64,000 nt of DNA from Croceibacterium aestuarii (GCF_030657335.1 NZ_CP131039.1:1628501-1692500), one strand, 5' to 3'. Positions 8,642-17,304 are shown, counted from the stretch's first letter. Notes: generated from the letters alone by a model not told the origin. Program-made: numbers and translations.

Positions 8642-9538
8642 TCAGATCCCGAATCGCTCGCGCGCTTCCTCGACCGTGGCCGGCGCCATGCCGAACAACG
8701 CGCCGATCTCCTTCGCCTTGCTCACCATTTCGTGGTTATGCGCGGCAACCGATCCGTCGGGTAAGTGGATCCCGTCCTCGAAACCGACGCGCACGAGATC
8801 GCATTGCATCGACAGGCCGAGCGTGACCATCTTGAACATTTCGCGCCCGGTCGAGGTGATGCCGAAGATTGCCTGGGGAAAGTAGCGGAGGCCTTCCTCG
8901 ATGTTGAAAAGCAGGTTGCGGGTTATGGCGGGAACCGCCCCGAATCCGCCGCCATGGAGCAGCCAGATGTTCTTCCTGTTGCGATCGAACAACCCCTCCT
9001 CGGCATAGCGCACCAGGCGGTGAATCACGCTGGCCTCGACCACTTCATATTCAAGCGCCGAGCCCCGGGCGTAGACTTCCTTGATGGTCGAGCGCAGAAA
9101 TTCCGGCGAGTTCACGTACGGCGTTTCCCTGTGATAGCCGCCTTCCGGGTGATAGAAATCGGCCGATCCGGCCGCGACGCCAAACACATCGGGCTTGGGA
9201 TCGATGTTGAGCAGACCGAGCCGTTCTTCATCGGTTGGCCAAATGAAGCCCCCGGTCGCCGGGTCGCGCCGCACGCCGATCCCGTTGGTGGTCTGCACCA
9301 GGACCGGGCAGCGCTTGCGGATCTCTCGAATGATCTCGGCATAGATGGCTGGGTCACCGGAGTTCTTGCCCTGCGGGTCGCGCGCGTGGACATGCACCAG
9401 CGAAGCGCCAGCCTCGTAGCAGCGGGCGGCGGCCTCGCCCAGCTCGGCCGGCTGCTTGGGCACGATCGCTCCGTCTCGATCCTGCTGCATACCTCCGTTC
9501 AGCGCGACGGTGATGATGAACTTATTGCCTGCAAACAT
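8642..9538 (-). CDS. BKACE family beta-keto acid cleavage enzyme
   Basis: A 298-residue TIM-barrel protein of the BKACE (DUF849, Kce-like) family. Known members use Zn2+ to condense a beta-keto acid with acetyl-CoA, releasing acetoacetate and a new acyl-CoA. The metal-binding residues are visible as H49 and H51 in LVHVHARDP, and the conserved Glu in VRVGFEDG (about E254). NGGM replaces the usual TGA-like N-terminal motif, which may signal a divergent substrate pocket. It is the first gene of a two-gene minus-strand unit and diverges from the LuxR-type regulator, with the operator at 9654-9673 between. BKACE specificity cannot be predicted from sequence by eye. Confidence 0.9.
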   Translation of the reverse strand: MFAGNKFIITVALNGGMQQDRDGAIVPKQPAELGEAAARCYEAGASLVHVHARDPQGKNSGDPAIYAEIIREIRKRCPVLVQTTNGIGVRRDPATGGFIWPTDEERLGLLNIDPKPDVFGVAAGSADFYHPEGGYHRETPYVNSPEFLRSTIKEVYARGSALEYEVVEASVIHRLVRYAEEGLFDRNRKNIWLLHGGGFGAVPAITRNLLFNIEEGLRYFPQAIFGITSTGREMFKMVTLGLSMQCDLVRVGFEDGIHLPDGSVAAHNHEMVSKAKEIGALFGMAPATVEEARERFGI

Positions 9539-9653
9539 CCAGATTTCCTTCCCTTGGCGCGCAGACTCTGGCCGATTTGCCGAAAAGTCTGTCCCCTCAT
9601 CGCGCTACTTTGCTGGCCGCTTATGCAGCTAGTCGCGGGCAAAGGTATCGTGC

Positions 9654-9673
9654 TGTCCTCTCGAGAGAGGACA
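9654..9673. promoter_or_regulatory. Perfect 20-bp palindrome, putative LuxR-type operator (site 2)
   Basis: TGTCCTCTCGAGAGAGGACA is fully self-complementary over 20 bp. It contains GTCCTCT-N4-AGAGGAC, identical in arms and spacing to site 1 at 4085-4102. It lies between the divergent BKACE gene (start 9538) and regulator gene (start 9765), so it could serve autoregulation and control of the catabolic genes together. Length and symmetry suit a dimeric LuxR-family DNA-binding domain. Confidence 0.75.
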
Positions 9674-9764
9674 AAGCTGGACGACATCGCGTGTGATTAT
9701 CGATACCAACGAGGTGGGCGCGCCGCTGGGCGGTAAAAAATGCGCTCGAGGAGAGGACGGTTCG

Positions 9765-10544
9765 ATGCCGGAAATCATGCAGATCAATGATCGGCGAATG
9801 CCGGAAGCCATCGGCGGGGCCTACGAGAAACTCTTGCCGAAAATCGGTACCGAGGAGTTCGGCTCGACTGTCCGCGACTGCGTCGCTTCGACCACCGCCG
9901 GCGTGCGCCGGATTTACCTGTTCGAGGCAACTGGCCGGGAACACAGCGACCTGCAGTACTACTTCTGCGAACCGTCGCTGACCGACCATCTGCCAGCCTA
10001 CAGCAAGCATTACCTGCGGCTCGATCCGGTATGGGACGCCTATCGCGCCGCGCCTGCCAATCGTGACATGGCGCTGCTGCGCATCCGACCGCAGGATATT
10101 GCTTCGCCTGGGTTTCGTCACACGTTCTTCGAGGACTGCGGCATCGTCGAACGCGTCTCGGTCATCCAGCGCGGGTCGGACCAGTGGCGGGTTATCAACG
10201 TGGCGCGCCACCAAAACGATGGCTGCTTCAGCGATGCCGAGATTTCCGCCCTGGTCGCGCTGGCGTCGCTAGCGCTGCCGATGCTGCCGCTCAACCGCGC
10301 TCATCAGGCGAAGTGCGATCAACTGACGGTCTTCCAACTCGAGGATCGCTTCGCCGCACGCTTCGAGGACCTGACGGCGCGTGAACGACAGGTCTGCGCC
10401 CGCGCGGCGATCGGCATGAGCGTCGAGGCGACAGCCTTGGATCTCGCGATCGCGAAAACCTCTGTGCTAACCTACCGGCGCCGCGCCTATCACCGCCTCG
10501 GGGTCACCAGCCCTTACGAGCTCTGCTCGCTGGTGACGCATTGA
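9765..10544 (+). CDS. LuxR-family transcriptional regulator of the catabolic island
   Basis: A 259-residue protein with an N-terminal sensing region of ~190 residues and a C-terminal LuxR-type helix-turn-helix (LTARERQVCARAAIGMSVEA onward to LGVTSPYELCSLV). There is no receiver domain, so it probably senses a ligand rather than a phosphate signal. The ATG at 9765 is chosen because AGGAG/AGAGG lies 8-11 bp upstream; an upstream in-frame start at 9693 would add 24 residues and has no such site. The perfect palindrome at 9654-9673 sits in its promoter region and recurs before the TonB receptor and MFS genes, so this protein is the natural candidate regulator of the whole island. The inducer is unknown. 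Confidence 0.85.
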   Translation: MPEIMQINDRRMPEAIGGAYEKLLPKIGTEEFGSTVRDCVASTTAGVRRIYLFEATGREHSDLQYYFCEPSLTDHLPAYSKHYLRLDPVWDAYRAAPANRDMALLRIRPQDIASPGFRHTFFEDCGIVERVSVIQRGSDQWRVINVARHQNDGCFSDAEISALVALASLALPMLPLNRAHQAKCDQLTVFQLEDRFAARFEDLTARERQVCARAAIGMSVEATALDLAIAKTSVLTYRRRAYHRLGVTSPYELCSLVTH

Positions 10545-11076
10545 GTTCACGGCCCTTTCAGCGCAAATCACCAGCCTGAAGCTTGCCGGGTAAGTGAGAA
10601 CTCCGCCAATTTGCGGCAAGCCTCAGCCTCCGGCACGTGGTCTCTCTTTTGGCTTCTCCCGGCACTACCAGGGCAAATGCGCCGGCTAGTAAGGAGCACG
10701 CGGGCAAGGTCGCACGATGCACCGTTCCAAGAAGTGCGTCACCGATCCAATTCCCGCGACTTCTGCACGAACGCTGTCCCTGTTAGCCACTCTGGCGCGC
10801 ACGCGTTGGTCCAGCCTCTTACTGGTCAGAACGTCATCGAGGTCAGCGAGACGCCCAAAAACGAATGGCAGCATCTGTCCGCGGTAAAGATCTCTTCGAC
10901 ATCGCGTCCCAACGGCAGCGGAATCGACCGGACAGACGGGTGCCGCGACGGCAAACGAAAGCTCGCTCGCTGCGGGTCGCCGCAGAGATTGGTTCCGTTC
11001 CAAAGCCCCTTATTGCTGGGGCTGAAATGCTCGATGCCCTCTTGTCGCGGCCTTTGCTGCGGTGCACAATCGCGTT
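10545..11076. other. Intergenic region, no gene recognised
   Basis: This 532-base stretch lies between the LuxR-type regulator and nasT. A 7-bp stem (CTTGCCG 10582-10588 with CGGCAAG 10614-10620) occurs soon after the regulator's stop but has no T-tract. A plus-strand open frame of 162 codons across the region has no recognisable domain and is judged spurious. The nasT promoter must lie in its right half; no clear promoter motif was identified. Confidence 0.5.
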
Positions 11077-11676
11077 ATGAAGGTCGCGGTTGTCGATGAA
11101 AGCCCTGCTCGAGCCTCTATAATCGTCGAGGGGCTGTCACAGCTTCCGGACTGCGAACTGTTCGTCCTGAGCGAGCGCAAGGGCCTGCTCTTCGCGATCG
11201 AGAAAATCGCACCGGACATCGTCCTGATCGATCTGGGCAATCCGTCGCGCGATGTACTCGAAGAATATTTCGTGGTGAGCCGCGCGCTGGCGCGTCCCAT
11301 CGCCATGTTCGTGGACGAGAGCGACGATGATGCGATCGCCGCTTCCATCGATGCGGGAGTGTCGGCGTACGTGGTCGATGGGCTTTCCGCCCATCGCATC
11401 CAGCCGTTGCTGGACCTCGCAGTGCGAAGGTTCAATGCCTTCGCCAGACTTCAATCGGACCTCGCGGAAGCCAAGGGCAAGCTCGCCGAGCGTGACACCA
11501 TCGATCGCGCCAAGCGCATCTTAATGGACAGCAAGAAGGTCAGCGAACCACAAGCCTACGGCGAACTGCGGCGCAAGGCGATGTCGTCCAACAAGCGCAT
11601 TCTCGAGATCGCTGAAGCCGTTGTCACGGCGCACGATTTGCTGGGAGGTGCAGAAATGAAGGGGCAGCGGACATGA
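11077..11676 (+). CDS. nasT: ANTAR-domain response regulator NasT (antiterminator)
   Basis: A 199-residue cytoplasmic RNA-binding regulator. The N-terminal receiver-like domain starts MKVAVVDES and carries the Asp strand DIVLIDLGNPSRD (~residues 49-61). The C-terminal ~60 residues form an ANTAR domain: coiled helix LAEAKGKLAERDTIDRAKRI, then MDSKKVSEPQAYGELRRKAM. In known systems NasT binds paired hexaloop hairpins in leader RNAs and prevents termination, unless NasS holds it when nitrate is absent. The ATG at 11077 aligns with the receiver domain; a start at 11062 would add five residues. Its stop overlaps the nasS start by 4 bp. Both predicted RNA targets lie downstream in this window. Confidence 0.95.
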   Translation: MKVAVVDESPARASIIVEGLSQLPDCELFVLSERKGLLFAIEKIAPDIVLIDLGNPSRDVLEEYFVVSRALARPIAMFVDESDDDAIAASIDAGVSAYVVDGLSAHRIQPLLDLAVRRFNAFARLQSDLAEAKGKLAERDTIDRAKRILMDSKKVSEPQAYGELRRKAMSSNKRILEIAEAVVTAHDLLGGAEMKGQRT

Positions 11677-12881
11677 GCGACCACCTGACGATCGGCTTCC
11701 TGCCACTGGTCGATGCGTGCCTGCCGATCCTGGCGCACGAGCACGGGTTCGCCGAGGAAGAAGGCCTTCGCCTGACATTCGTGCGCGATGTCAGCTGGGC
11801 GACGGTGCTCGATCGCCTGCTTTACGGGCACAGCGATGCGGCCCACTTGATCGCGCCGCTCGCCATCGCCACGACCCTGGGCAGGGGCCGTCCGGCCCAG
11901 CCGCTGTCCGTGCCGTTCGTGCTCGGCCTCAACGGCAATGCCGTGACCCTGGCGAACGAGCTGGCGGCCAAGGTCGTGACGCCGGGTGAACTCGGCGATC
12001 CCAAGGCATGCGGCGAGGCCTTGCGAGCTGAGGCGTTGGCGGCGCTTGCCCGGGGCCGAAGGCTGCGCTTCGGTGTCGTGCATCGCTATTCCAGCCACAA
12101 CTACAAGCTGCGCTACTGGCTGGCGGCGAGCGGAATTCGTCCTGACGAGGACGTCGAGATCATCACCGTTGCACCGCCCTTCGTTGCCGATGCCCTGGCG
12201 AGCGGCGAGATCGACGGCGCCTGTGTCGGCGAGCCGTGGAACAGCGTCTGTGTCGATCGCGGAGTCGGCACCATCGTCCTGGCCACGGCGCAAATCTGGC
12301 GCCGCGGGGTCGAGAAGGCGCTGGCGATGCGCGAGCCGGTGCTCGAAGCCAAGCGTCCGCAGGTCGAGGCGCTAATTCGAGCGATGCGCAAGGCCGGCAA
12401 GCAATTTGTCGACCCGGCCACCTGGGAGGACAGTGCGGCAATCCTGGCGCGCCCCGAGTACCTCGGCGGCGAAGCCAAGCTGATAATGCGCTCGATTTCC
12501 GACCGACTGGTCCTGTCTCAGGGCGCTGAGCCCGTGCATTATCCCGATTTCATGTTCCAGCACAGCGAAGCAGCAAACTTCCCGTGGGTCAGCCAGGCAC
12601 AGTGGCTCTATTCGCAGATGGTGCGCTGGGACCACCTTGAATTCTCGCCCGACGATGCGGCCAAGGCTGCACGGGTGTTCCGGCCCGACGTCTACCGCAG
12701 TGCACTAAAGGGCACGGATGACGCCCTCCCAGGCGCCAATTCGAAAGTCGAGGGGAGCCTCGATCAGCCGCTGCAGGTTAGCACCCAGCAGGGTGTTATC
12801 ACCTTGTCTCCCAACGCCTTTTTCGACGGCAGCTGTTTCGATCCCGAAGATATCGAGGCCTATCTCAAGGCGTTGCCCTAG
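11673..12881 (+). CDS. nasS: Nitrate sensor NasS (NrtA/CmpA-like, cytoplasmic)
   Basis: A 402-residue homologue of the nitrate-binding protein NrtA, but with no signal peptide: it starts directly with MSDHLTIGFLPLVDACLPIL. Family motifs are clear: HRYSSHNYKLRYWLAASGI and IDGACVGEPWNSVCVDRGVGT, closely matching the NrtA encoded at 13104. Known NasS proteins bind nitrate or nitrite and, when empty, sequester NasT. The ATGA overlap with nasT implies translational coupling and a fixed ratio. Loss of the export signal while keeping the ligand-binding signature is what separates sensor from transporter component. Confidence 0.93.
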   Translation: MSDHLTIGFLPLVDACLPILAHEHGFAEEEGLRLTFVRDVSWATVLDRLLYGHSDAAHLIAPLAIATTLGRGRPAQPLSVPFVLGLNGNAVTLANELAAKVVTPGELGDPKACGEALRAEALAALARGRRLRFGVVHRYSSHNYKLRYWLAASGIRPDEDVEIITVAPPFVADALASGEIDGACVGEPWNSVCVDRGVGTIVLATAQIWRRGVEKALAMREPVLEAKRPQVEALIRAMRKAGKQFVDPATWEDSAAILARPEYLGGEAKLIMRSISDRLVLSQGAEPVHYPDFMFQHSEAANFPWVSQAQWLYSQMVRWDHLEFSPDDAAKAARVFRPDVYRSALKGTDDALPGANSKVEGSLDQPLQVSTQQGVITLSPNAFFDGSCFDPEDIEAYLKALP

Positions 12882-12892
12882 AGGAAGGTTCG

Positions 12893-13071
12893 TGCTGCAG
12901 TGCAAAAAAGTGCTTTACCGCCGTGCGGCGAATCAGTTATCACCTCGTCACGAACGGAAGGTCGCACCCGCCGATGGGTGGTCATCTGGCCCTCCATTTT
13001 GATTCAACATTGCGTGGCAACGTAGCCGCCCGATCTGACCCTTAACCGGGTCAAGTCGAGGCGGCTTTTTT
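12893..13071 (+). promoter_or_regulatory. NasT-responsive leader 1 (two hexaloop hairpins plus terminator) before nrtA
   Basis: In order: an upstream element TGCTGCAGTGCAA (12893-12905). Hairpin P1 follows, stem CACCC/GGGTG with a six-base loop GCCGAT (12965-12980). A 33-base linker leads to hairpin P2, stem GTGGC/GCCGC with loop AACGTA (13014-13029), then the terminator. The P2 loop has A at position 1 and G at position 4, the signature of ANTAR targets. The P1 loop keeps G4 but has G1 in place of A. The 3' arm of P2 is the 5' arm of the terminator, so the two structures exclude each other. An alternative hairpin GATG-N6-CATC partly overlaps P1. Expected effect: NasT stabilises P1/P2 and lets transcription reach nrtABCD and the porin when nitrate is present. 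Confidence 0.82.
13025..13071 (+). terminator. Intrinsic terminator of leader 1
   Basis: GCCGCC (13025-13030) pairs with GGCGGC (13060-13065). CGA pairs with TCG inside, and TGACCC/GGGTCA forms the top around a TTAACC loop. Six T residues (13066-13071) follow at once. It lies 33 bp upstream of the nrtA start, so it acts as an attenuator, not as the end of nasS. Confidence 0.88.
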
Positions 13072-13103
13072 GCGTTGTGCGTTTGAGGCCGGAGTGGCGA
13101 GCG

Positions 13104-14543
13104 ATGAAGGGATTTGAGGGTTCGGCGGTGGGACGTAGGAGAGTTATCGCGGCCTTGGTTTCGGCAGCCGCCTGCCTGGCGCTTGCAGGCTGCGGCAGCA
13201 GCAGCGAAACCGCAGCCTCGGAAGATACGGCGGCCGCCGCCAGCCTCGACGGTGCGATTGAGAAGCCGAACGTCAAGCTCGGCTTCATCAAGCTGACCGA
13301 CATGGCCCCGCTCGCCATTGCCAAGGAGAAGGGCTTCTTCGCCGAAGAAGGCCTCAACGTCGAACTCCAGCCGCAAGCCAATTGGAAGGTCCTGCTCGAC
13401 GGCGTGATCGGTGGTCAGCTCGACGGTGCGCACATGCTCGCGGGCCAGCCGCTCGCCGCGACGATCGGCTACGGCACCAAGGCCGACCTGATCGCTCCGC
13501 TCAGCCTCGACCTCAACGGCAACGCGATCACGCTGTCGAACAAGGTTTGGGCGATGATCGAGCCCGAACTGCCGAAAGAAAGCGGCAAGCCGAAGCACCC
13601 GATTTCGGCTGCGGCGCTCAAGCCAGTCGTCGCGAGCTATGAGCGGCAGGGCAAGCAGTTCAAGATGGGCATGGTCTTCCCGGTCAGCACTCACAATTAC
13701 GAGCTGCGCTACTGGCTCGCAGCCGGCGGCCTGAACCCGGGCTACTACACCCCCGGCGACGTCGGCGGCACCGTTGCGGCCGATGTCCCGCTGTCGGTGA
13801 CGCCACCGCCGCAGATGCCGGCGACGCTCGAGGCCGGGACGATCGACGGATACTGTGTCGGTGAGCCCTGGAACCAAGCCGCAGTGCAGAAGAAGATCGG
13901 CGTCCCGGTGATCACCGACGACGAAATCTGGCACGACAACCCTGAAAAGGTCTTCGGCTTGCGTAAGGATTTTGCCGAGAAGTATCCGGCGACGACTGCC
14001 GCGATCCTCCGTGCGCTGATCAAGGCGCAGCAGTGGCTCGACGCCGACGATGGTGCCAACCGTGCCGAAGCGGTGAAAATCCTCAGCCAGTCTAACTACG
14101 TCGGAGCCGATCCCGAAGTGATAGCCGCCAGCATGACCGGCAAGTTCACCTTCGAACCGGGCGACACGCGCGCCGCCAAGGGCTTCAACATCTTCTTCGA
14201 CAAGTACGCCGGCTATCCGTTCTACTCCGATGCCATCTGGTACCTTACGCAGATGCGTCGCTGGGGCCAGATCGCCGACGACAAGACCGACCAATGGTAT
14301 TTCGATACCGCCAAGGCCGTTTATCGCCCGGACCTCTATCTTGCGGCAGCCAAGAAGCTGGCGGCGGATGGCGTTATCCCATCGGCTGCAGTGCCCGAGA
14401 GCGATGGCTTCCGCGGCCCGCAAGGTGGCTTCATCGACGGCGTGACCTACGACGGCAAGGCACCCAACGCCTATCTCGCCAAATTCAAGATCGGCCTCAA
14501 GCAGGGGCAGCGGGTCACCGCCTCGGGCGTCAGCGGCAGCTGA
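13104..14543 (+). CDS. nrtA: Nitrate/nitrite ABC transporter substrate-binding lipoprotein
   Basis: A 479-residue exported binding protein. The start at 13104 gives an export signal with a twin-Arg-like RRRV and a lipobox LAGC (Cys near residue 30), so it is probably a lipoprotein on the periplasmic side of the inner membrane; an in-frame start at 13077 would lie nine codons upstream, inside the post-terminator leader. The body follows the NrtA/CmpA pattern: [23 protein letters not shown], then [15 protein letters not shown] and [20 protein letters not shown]. It delivers nitrate or nitrite to the NrtB permease. It is the first gene after leader 1, so its expression should depend on NasT antitermination. 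Confidence 0.94.
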   Translation: MKGFEGSAVGRRRVIAALVSAAACLALAGCGSSSETAASEDTAAAASLDGAIEKPNVKLGFIKLTDMAPLAIAKEKGFFAEEGLNVELQPQANWKVLLDGVIGGQLDGAHMLAGQPLAATIGYGTKADLIAPLSLDLNGNAITLSNKVWAMIEPELPKESGKPKHPISAAALKPVVASYERQGKQFKMGMVFPVSTHNYELRYWLAAGGLNPGYYTPGDVGGTVAADVPLSVTPPPQMPATLEAGTIDGYCVGEPWNQAAVQKKIGVPVITDDEIWHDNPEKVFGLRKDFAEKYPATTAAILRALIKAQQWLDADDGANRAEAVKILSQSNYVGADPEVIAASMTGKFTFEPGDTRAAKGFNIFFDKYAGYPFYSDAIWYLTQMRRWGQIADDKTDQWYFDTAKAVYRPDLYLAAAKKLAADGVIPSAAVPESDGFRGPQGGFIDGVTYDGKAPNAYLAKFKIGLKQGQRVTASGVSGS

Positions 14544-14572
14544 TGAGCTTGGGACTGAACAGGAGTTCGACA

Positions 14573-15634
14573 ATGGCAACCGCATTCGCAGATATGGAGC
14601 AGGGCGAGCCCGGTCTTGCCGAGCCGACCAGCTCCCCGATTTCGTGTGATACGGCCAAAGTTAAGGTCGAGGCGAAGGCAGGGGACAGGCCGAAGACCAG
14701 CCCGGTTGCCGGAAAGATCGGGGGCTGGGCCCGGTCGCTTGCCGCACCGCTGATCGGAATTGCCACTTTCCTCGCGCTCTGGGCGGTGCTGGCGCCGCAA
14801 GTAGATACTTCGCTGGGCGCGCTGCCCGGACCGGCGGAAGTCGCCGAACAGGGCGTCGCGCTCTATGACGAATGGTCCGCCGCCAAGGAGGCCGAGGCGC
14901 AATTCTACGCCCGGCAGGACGCCAGCAACGCGGCAGCGGTCGCTGCTGGCAATCCGGGCGCGGTTCGCGAGTTCGAATATGCCGGGCCGCCGACGTTCCT
15001 CGACCAGGTGTTCACTTCGCTGAAGACCGTCGCTCTTGGCTTCATCCTCGCGACCGTCGTGGCGGTGCCGATCGGCCTGGTCTGCGGCCTGTCGCCCCTG
15101 GTCAACGCGGCAATAAATCCACTGGTTCAGATCATGAAACCGGTCAGCCCGCTGGCCTGGCTGCCCATCGTGACAATGGTCATCTCGGCGATGATCAGCA
15201 ATGCCGATCCGCTGCTGCCCAAGGCCTTCGTGATTTCGGCGCTGGTAGTGATGCTGTGTTCGCTCTGGCCGACGCTGATCAACACGGCCGTCGGCGCCAG
15301 CAGCATCGACAAGGATCTACTCAACGTCGGACGCGTGCTCAGGCTCGGCTGGTTTGCCAAGCTCACCCGCCTGATCCTGCCGGCTTCCTTGCCCTACATC
15401 TTCACCGGCATGCGCCTCTCGCTCGGTGTGGGCTGGATGGTTCTCATCGCGGCCGAAATGCTCGCGCAGAACCCCGGCCTCGGCAAATTCGTCTGGGACG
15501 AATTCCAGAATGGATCGAGCCAGTCGCTCGCCCGCATCATGTTTGCGGTGTTGGTCATCGGCTTCATCGGCTTCGGTCTCGACCGGCTGATGATGTTCCT
15601 CCAGTCGCTCGCCTCCAAGAACCATACGGTGTGA
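14573..15634 (+). CDS. nrtB: Nitrate ABC transporter permease
   Basis: A 353-residue inner-membrane permease. An N-terminal cytoplasmic tail (~60 residues) leads to a first membrane helix. A periplasmic insertion rich in Ala, Gln and Glu (~residues 100-135) follows, then a five-helix permease core with the ABC-contact loop EMLAQNPGLGKFVWDEFQNG near residue 290. The ATG at 14573 is chosen because AGGAG lies 7 bases upstream; an ATG at 14543 overlaps the nrtA stop and is the alternative. It presumably dimerises and is driven by the double ATPase that starts 2 bp after its stop. Confidence 0.93.
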   Translation: MATAFADMEQGEPGLAEPTSSPISCDTAKVKVEAKAGDRPKTSPVAGKIGGWARSLAAPLIGIATFLALWAVLAPQVDTSLGALPGPAEVAEQGVALYDEWSAAKEAEAQFYARQDASNAAAVAAGNPGAVREFEYAGPPTFLDQVFTSLKTVALGFILATVVAVPIGLVCGLSPLVNAAINPLVQIMKPVSPLAWLPIVTMVISAMISNADPLLPKAFVISALVVMLCSLWPTLINTAVGASSIDKDLLNVGRVLRLGWFAKLTRLILPASLPYIFTGMRLSLGVGWMVLIAAEMLAQNPGLGKFVWDEFQNGSSQSLARIMFAVLVIGFIGFGLDRLMMFLQSLASKNHTV

Positions 15635-15636
15635 AG

Positions 15637-17304
15637 ATGGACCAACCGATCCTCTCCTTGCGCGGCGTAACAAAGTCTTATGGCGAGACCAGCGTCCTCG
15701 CCGGCATCGACCTCGATGTTGCCGAAGGCGAATTCGTCGCCATCCTCGGCTTCTCGGGGGCTGGCAAGACCACGCTGATCAACACGGTCGCCGGCTTGGT
15801 CGCACCTGATGCCGGCCAGATCCTGCTCAAGGGCAAGGCGGTCAGCGAACCGGGCAAGGATCGCGGCCTGGTGTTCCAGTCCTACTCGCTGTTTCCCTGG
15901 CTCACCGTGCAGCAGAACGTCGCGCTGGCGGTCGATGCGGTTCACAAGGACCGCAGCCGCGAGGAACGCGCCGCGCTCGTACGCCAGAAGGTCGAACTGG
16001 TCGGGCTCGGCCACGCAATGGATCGCAAGCCGTCACAGCTGTCCGGCGGGATGCGTCAGCGCGTGGCGGTCGCACGAGCCCTCGCCATGGAGCCGGAAAT
16101 CCTGCTGATGGACGAGCCGCTCTCGGCGCTCGATGCGCTGACGCGCGCCAAGCTGCAGGACGAGATCGAGCGGATCCGCAAGGAAGAGGGACGGACCATC
16201 GTGCTCGTCACCAACGATGTCGATGAAGCGCTTCTATTGGCCGATCGAGTTGCTGTTCTGACCCCTTCACCGTCTGCTCGAATAGGTCAGGTGTTCAATA
16301 TTGACGTCGCGCGGCCGCGCGACCGCGAAGAGGTCAACGACGACGCTCACTTCCAGGCCCTGCGCAAGCAGATTGTGTCCTACCTCGGCTCGCTCAACGC
16401 GGAGTCCGGGACGGTCGGCGAAAGTTCGGTCGCGCTGCCCAACGTAACCCCGCTTGACCTTGCACCCCCGCCGCAGGCCTATCGCGATGCGTCGAAGAGC
16501 GCTGTCAAGGATCGCTATCTCGAATTCTTCAAGCTCGACAAGGTCTACCCGACGCCGAATGGGCCGCTCAAGGTCGTCGAGGATTTCAATCTGCTCATGG
16601 ACCGGGGCGAGTTCGTCTCGCTCATCGGCCATTCGGGCTGCGGCAAGTCGACGGTGCTAACGATGGCTGCCGGCCTCAACGAAATCAGCGGCGGGGGCAT
16701 CGTTCTCGACAACCGCGAGATCGACATTGCCGGGCCGGACAAGGCTGTGGTCTTCCAGGCGCCCAGCCTGATGCCCTGGCTGACCGCGCGGCAGAACGTC
16801 GCTCTGGGTGTCGAACGGGTCTATCCGCACGCCTCCAGGGCCGCGCGGCGCGACATCGTCGACTATTACCTCGACCGCGTGGGCCTGGGCGACGCGAAGG
16901 AGCGGATGGCGGGCGAGATATCGAACGGCATGCGCCAGCGTGTCGGCATCGCCCGCGCCTTCGCCCTGTCGCCGCGCTTGTTGCTGCTCGACGAGCCTTT
17001 CGGAATGCTCGACAGCCTAACCCGCTGGGACCTGCAGGACGTGCTGGTCGAAACCTGGAATCGGACCAATGTCACCGCGATCATGGTCACGCACGACGTC
17101 GACGAGGCGATTCTGCTGGCCGACCGGGTGGTGATGATGACCAACGGGCCGAACGCCACGATCGGCAAGATTCTCGAAGTCGACCTGCCGCGCCCGCGCG
17201 AGCGCAAGGCGCTGCTCGATCACCCGAAGTTCTACCGCTACCGGCAGAAAGTGCTGCACTTCCTGGCGGAATACGACCACGGTCCAGCGGCGAAGGCCGC
17301 CTGA
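15637..17304 (+). CDS. Nitrate ABC transporter ATPase, tandem NrtC/NrtD-like fusion
   Basis: A 555-residue protein carrying two complete ABC ATPase domains. Domain 1 (~1-230) has Walker A GFSGAGKTT, signature LSGGMRQRV and Walker B ILLMDEP. Domain 2 (~285-530) has Walker A GHSGCGKST, a variant signature ISNGMRQRVGIARA and Walker B LLLLDEPFGMLDSLTR. In cyanobacteria NrtC and NrtD are separate and NrtC carries a solute-binding tail; here the two nucleotide-binding domains are one chain and there is no solute-binding tail. The ATG at 15637 lies 2 bp after the nrtB stop; the longer open frame upstream belongs to antisense or out-of-frame nrtB sequence. It powers nitrate import. Confidence 0.93.
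   Translation: MDQPILSLRGVTKSYGETSVLAGIDLDVAEGEFVAILGFSGAGKTTLINTVAGLVAPDAGQILLKGKAVSEPGKDRGLVFQSYSLFPWLTVQQNVALAVDAVHKDRSREERAALVRQKVELVGLGHAMDRKPSQLSGGMRQRVAVARALAMEPEILLMDEPLSALDALTRAKLQDEIERIRKEEGRTIVLVTNDVDEALLLADRVAVLTPSPSARIGQVFNIDVARPRDREEVNDDAHFQALRKQIVSYLGSLNAESGTVGESSVALPNVTPLDLAPPPQAYRDASKSAVKDRYLEFFKLDKVYPTPNGPLKVVEDFNLLMDRGEFVSLIGHSGCGKSTVLTMAAGLNEISGGGIVLDNREIDIAGPDKAVVFQAPSLMPWLTARQNVALGVERVYPHASRAARRDIVDYYLDRVGLGDAKERMAGEISNGMRQRVGIARAFALSPRLLLLDEPFGMLDSLTRWDLQDVLVETWNRTNVTAIMVTHDVDEAILLADRVVMMTNGPNATIGKILEVDLPRPRERKALLDHPKFYRYRQKVLHFLAEYDHGPAAKAA

Noticed and set aside
9752-9758. AGAGGAC half-site just before the LuxR regulator start
   Set aside because: No matching left arm at the 4-bp spacing, and the sequence doubles as the purine-rich ribosome-binding site.
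10611-11099. 162-codon plus-strand open frame before nasT
   Set aside because: No recognisable domain, no clear ribosome-binding site, and it runs into the nasT start. Treated as chance in GC-rich DNA.
12972-12987. Alternative hairpin GATG-GGTGGT-CATC as leader 1 P1
   Set aside because: Shorter stem, loop without A1, and it would break the spacing shared with leader 2. CACCC/GGGTG fits better, though both may compete.
14872-15636. 255-codon N-terminal extension of the double ATPase
   Set aside because: It overlaps nrtB in another frame and has no domain. The ATPase fold starts right after the ATG at 15637.
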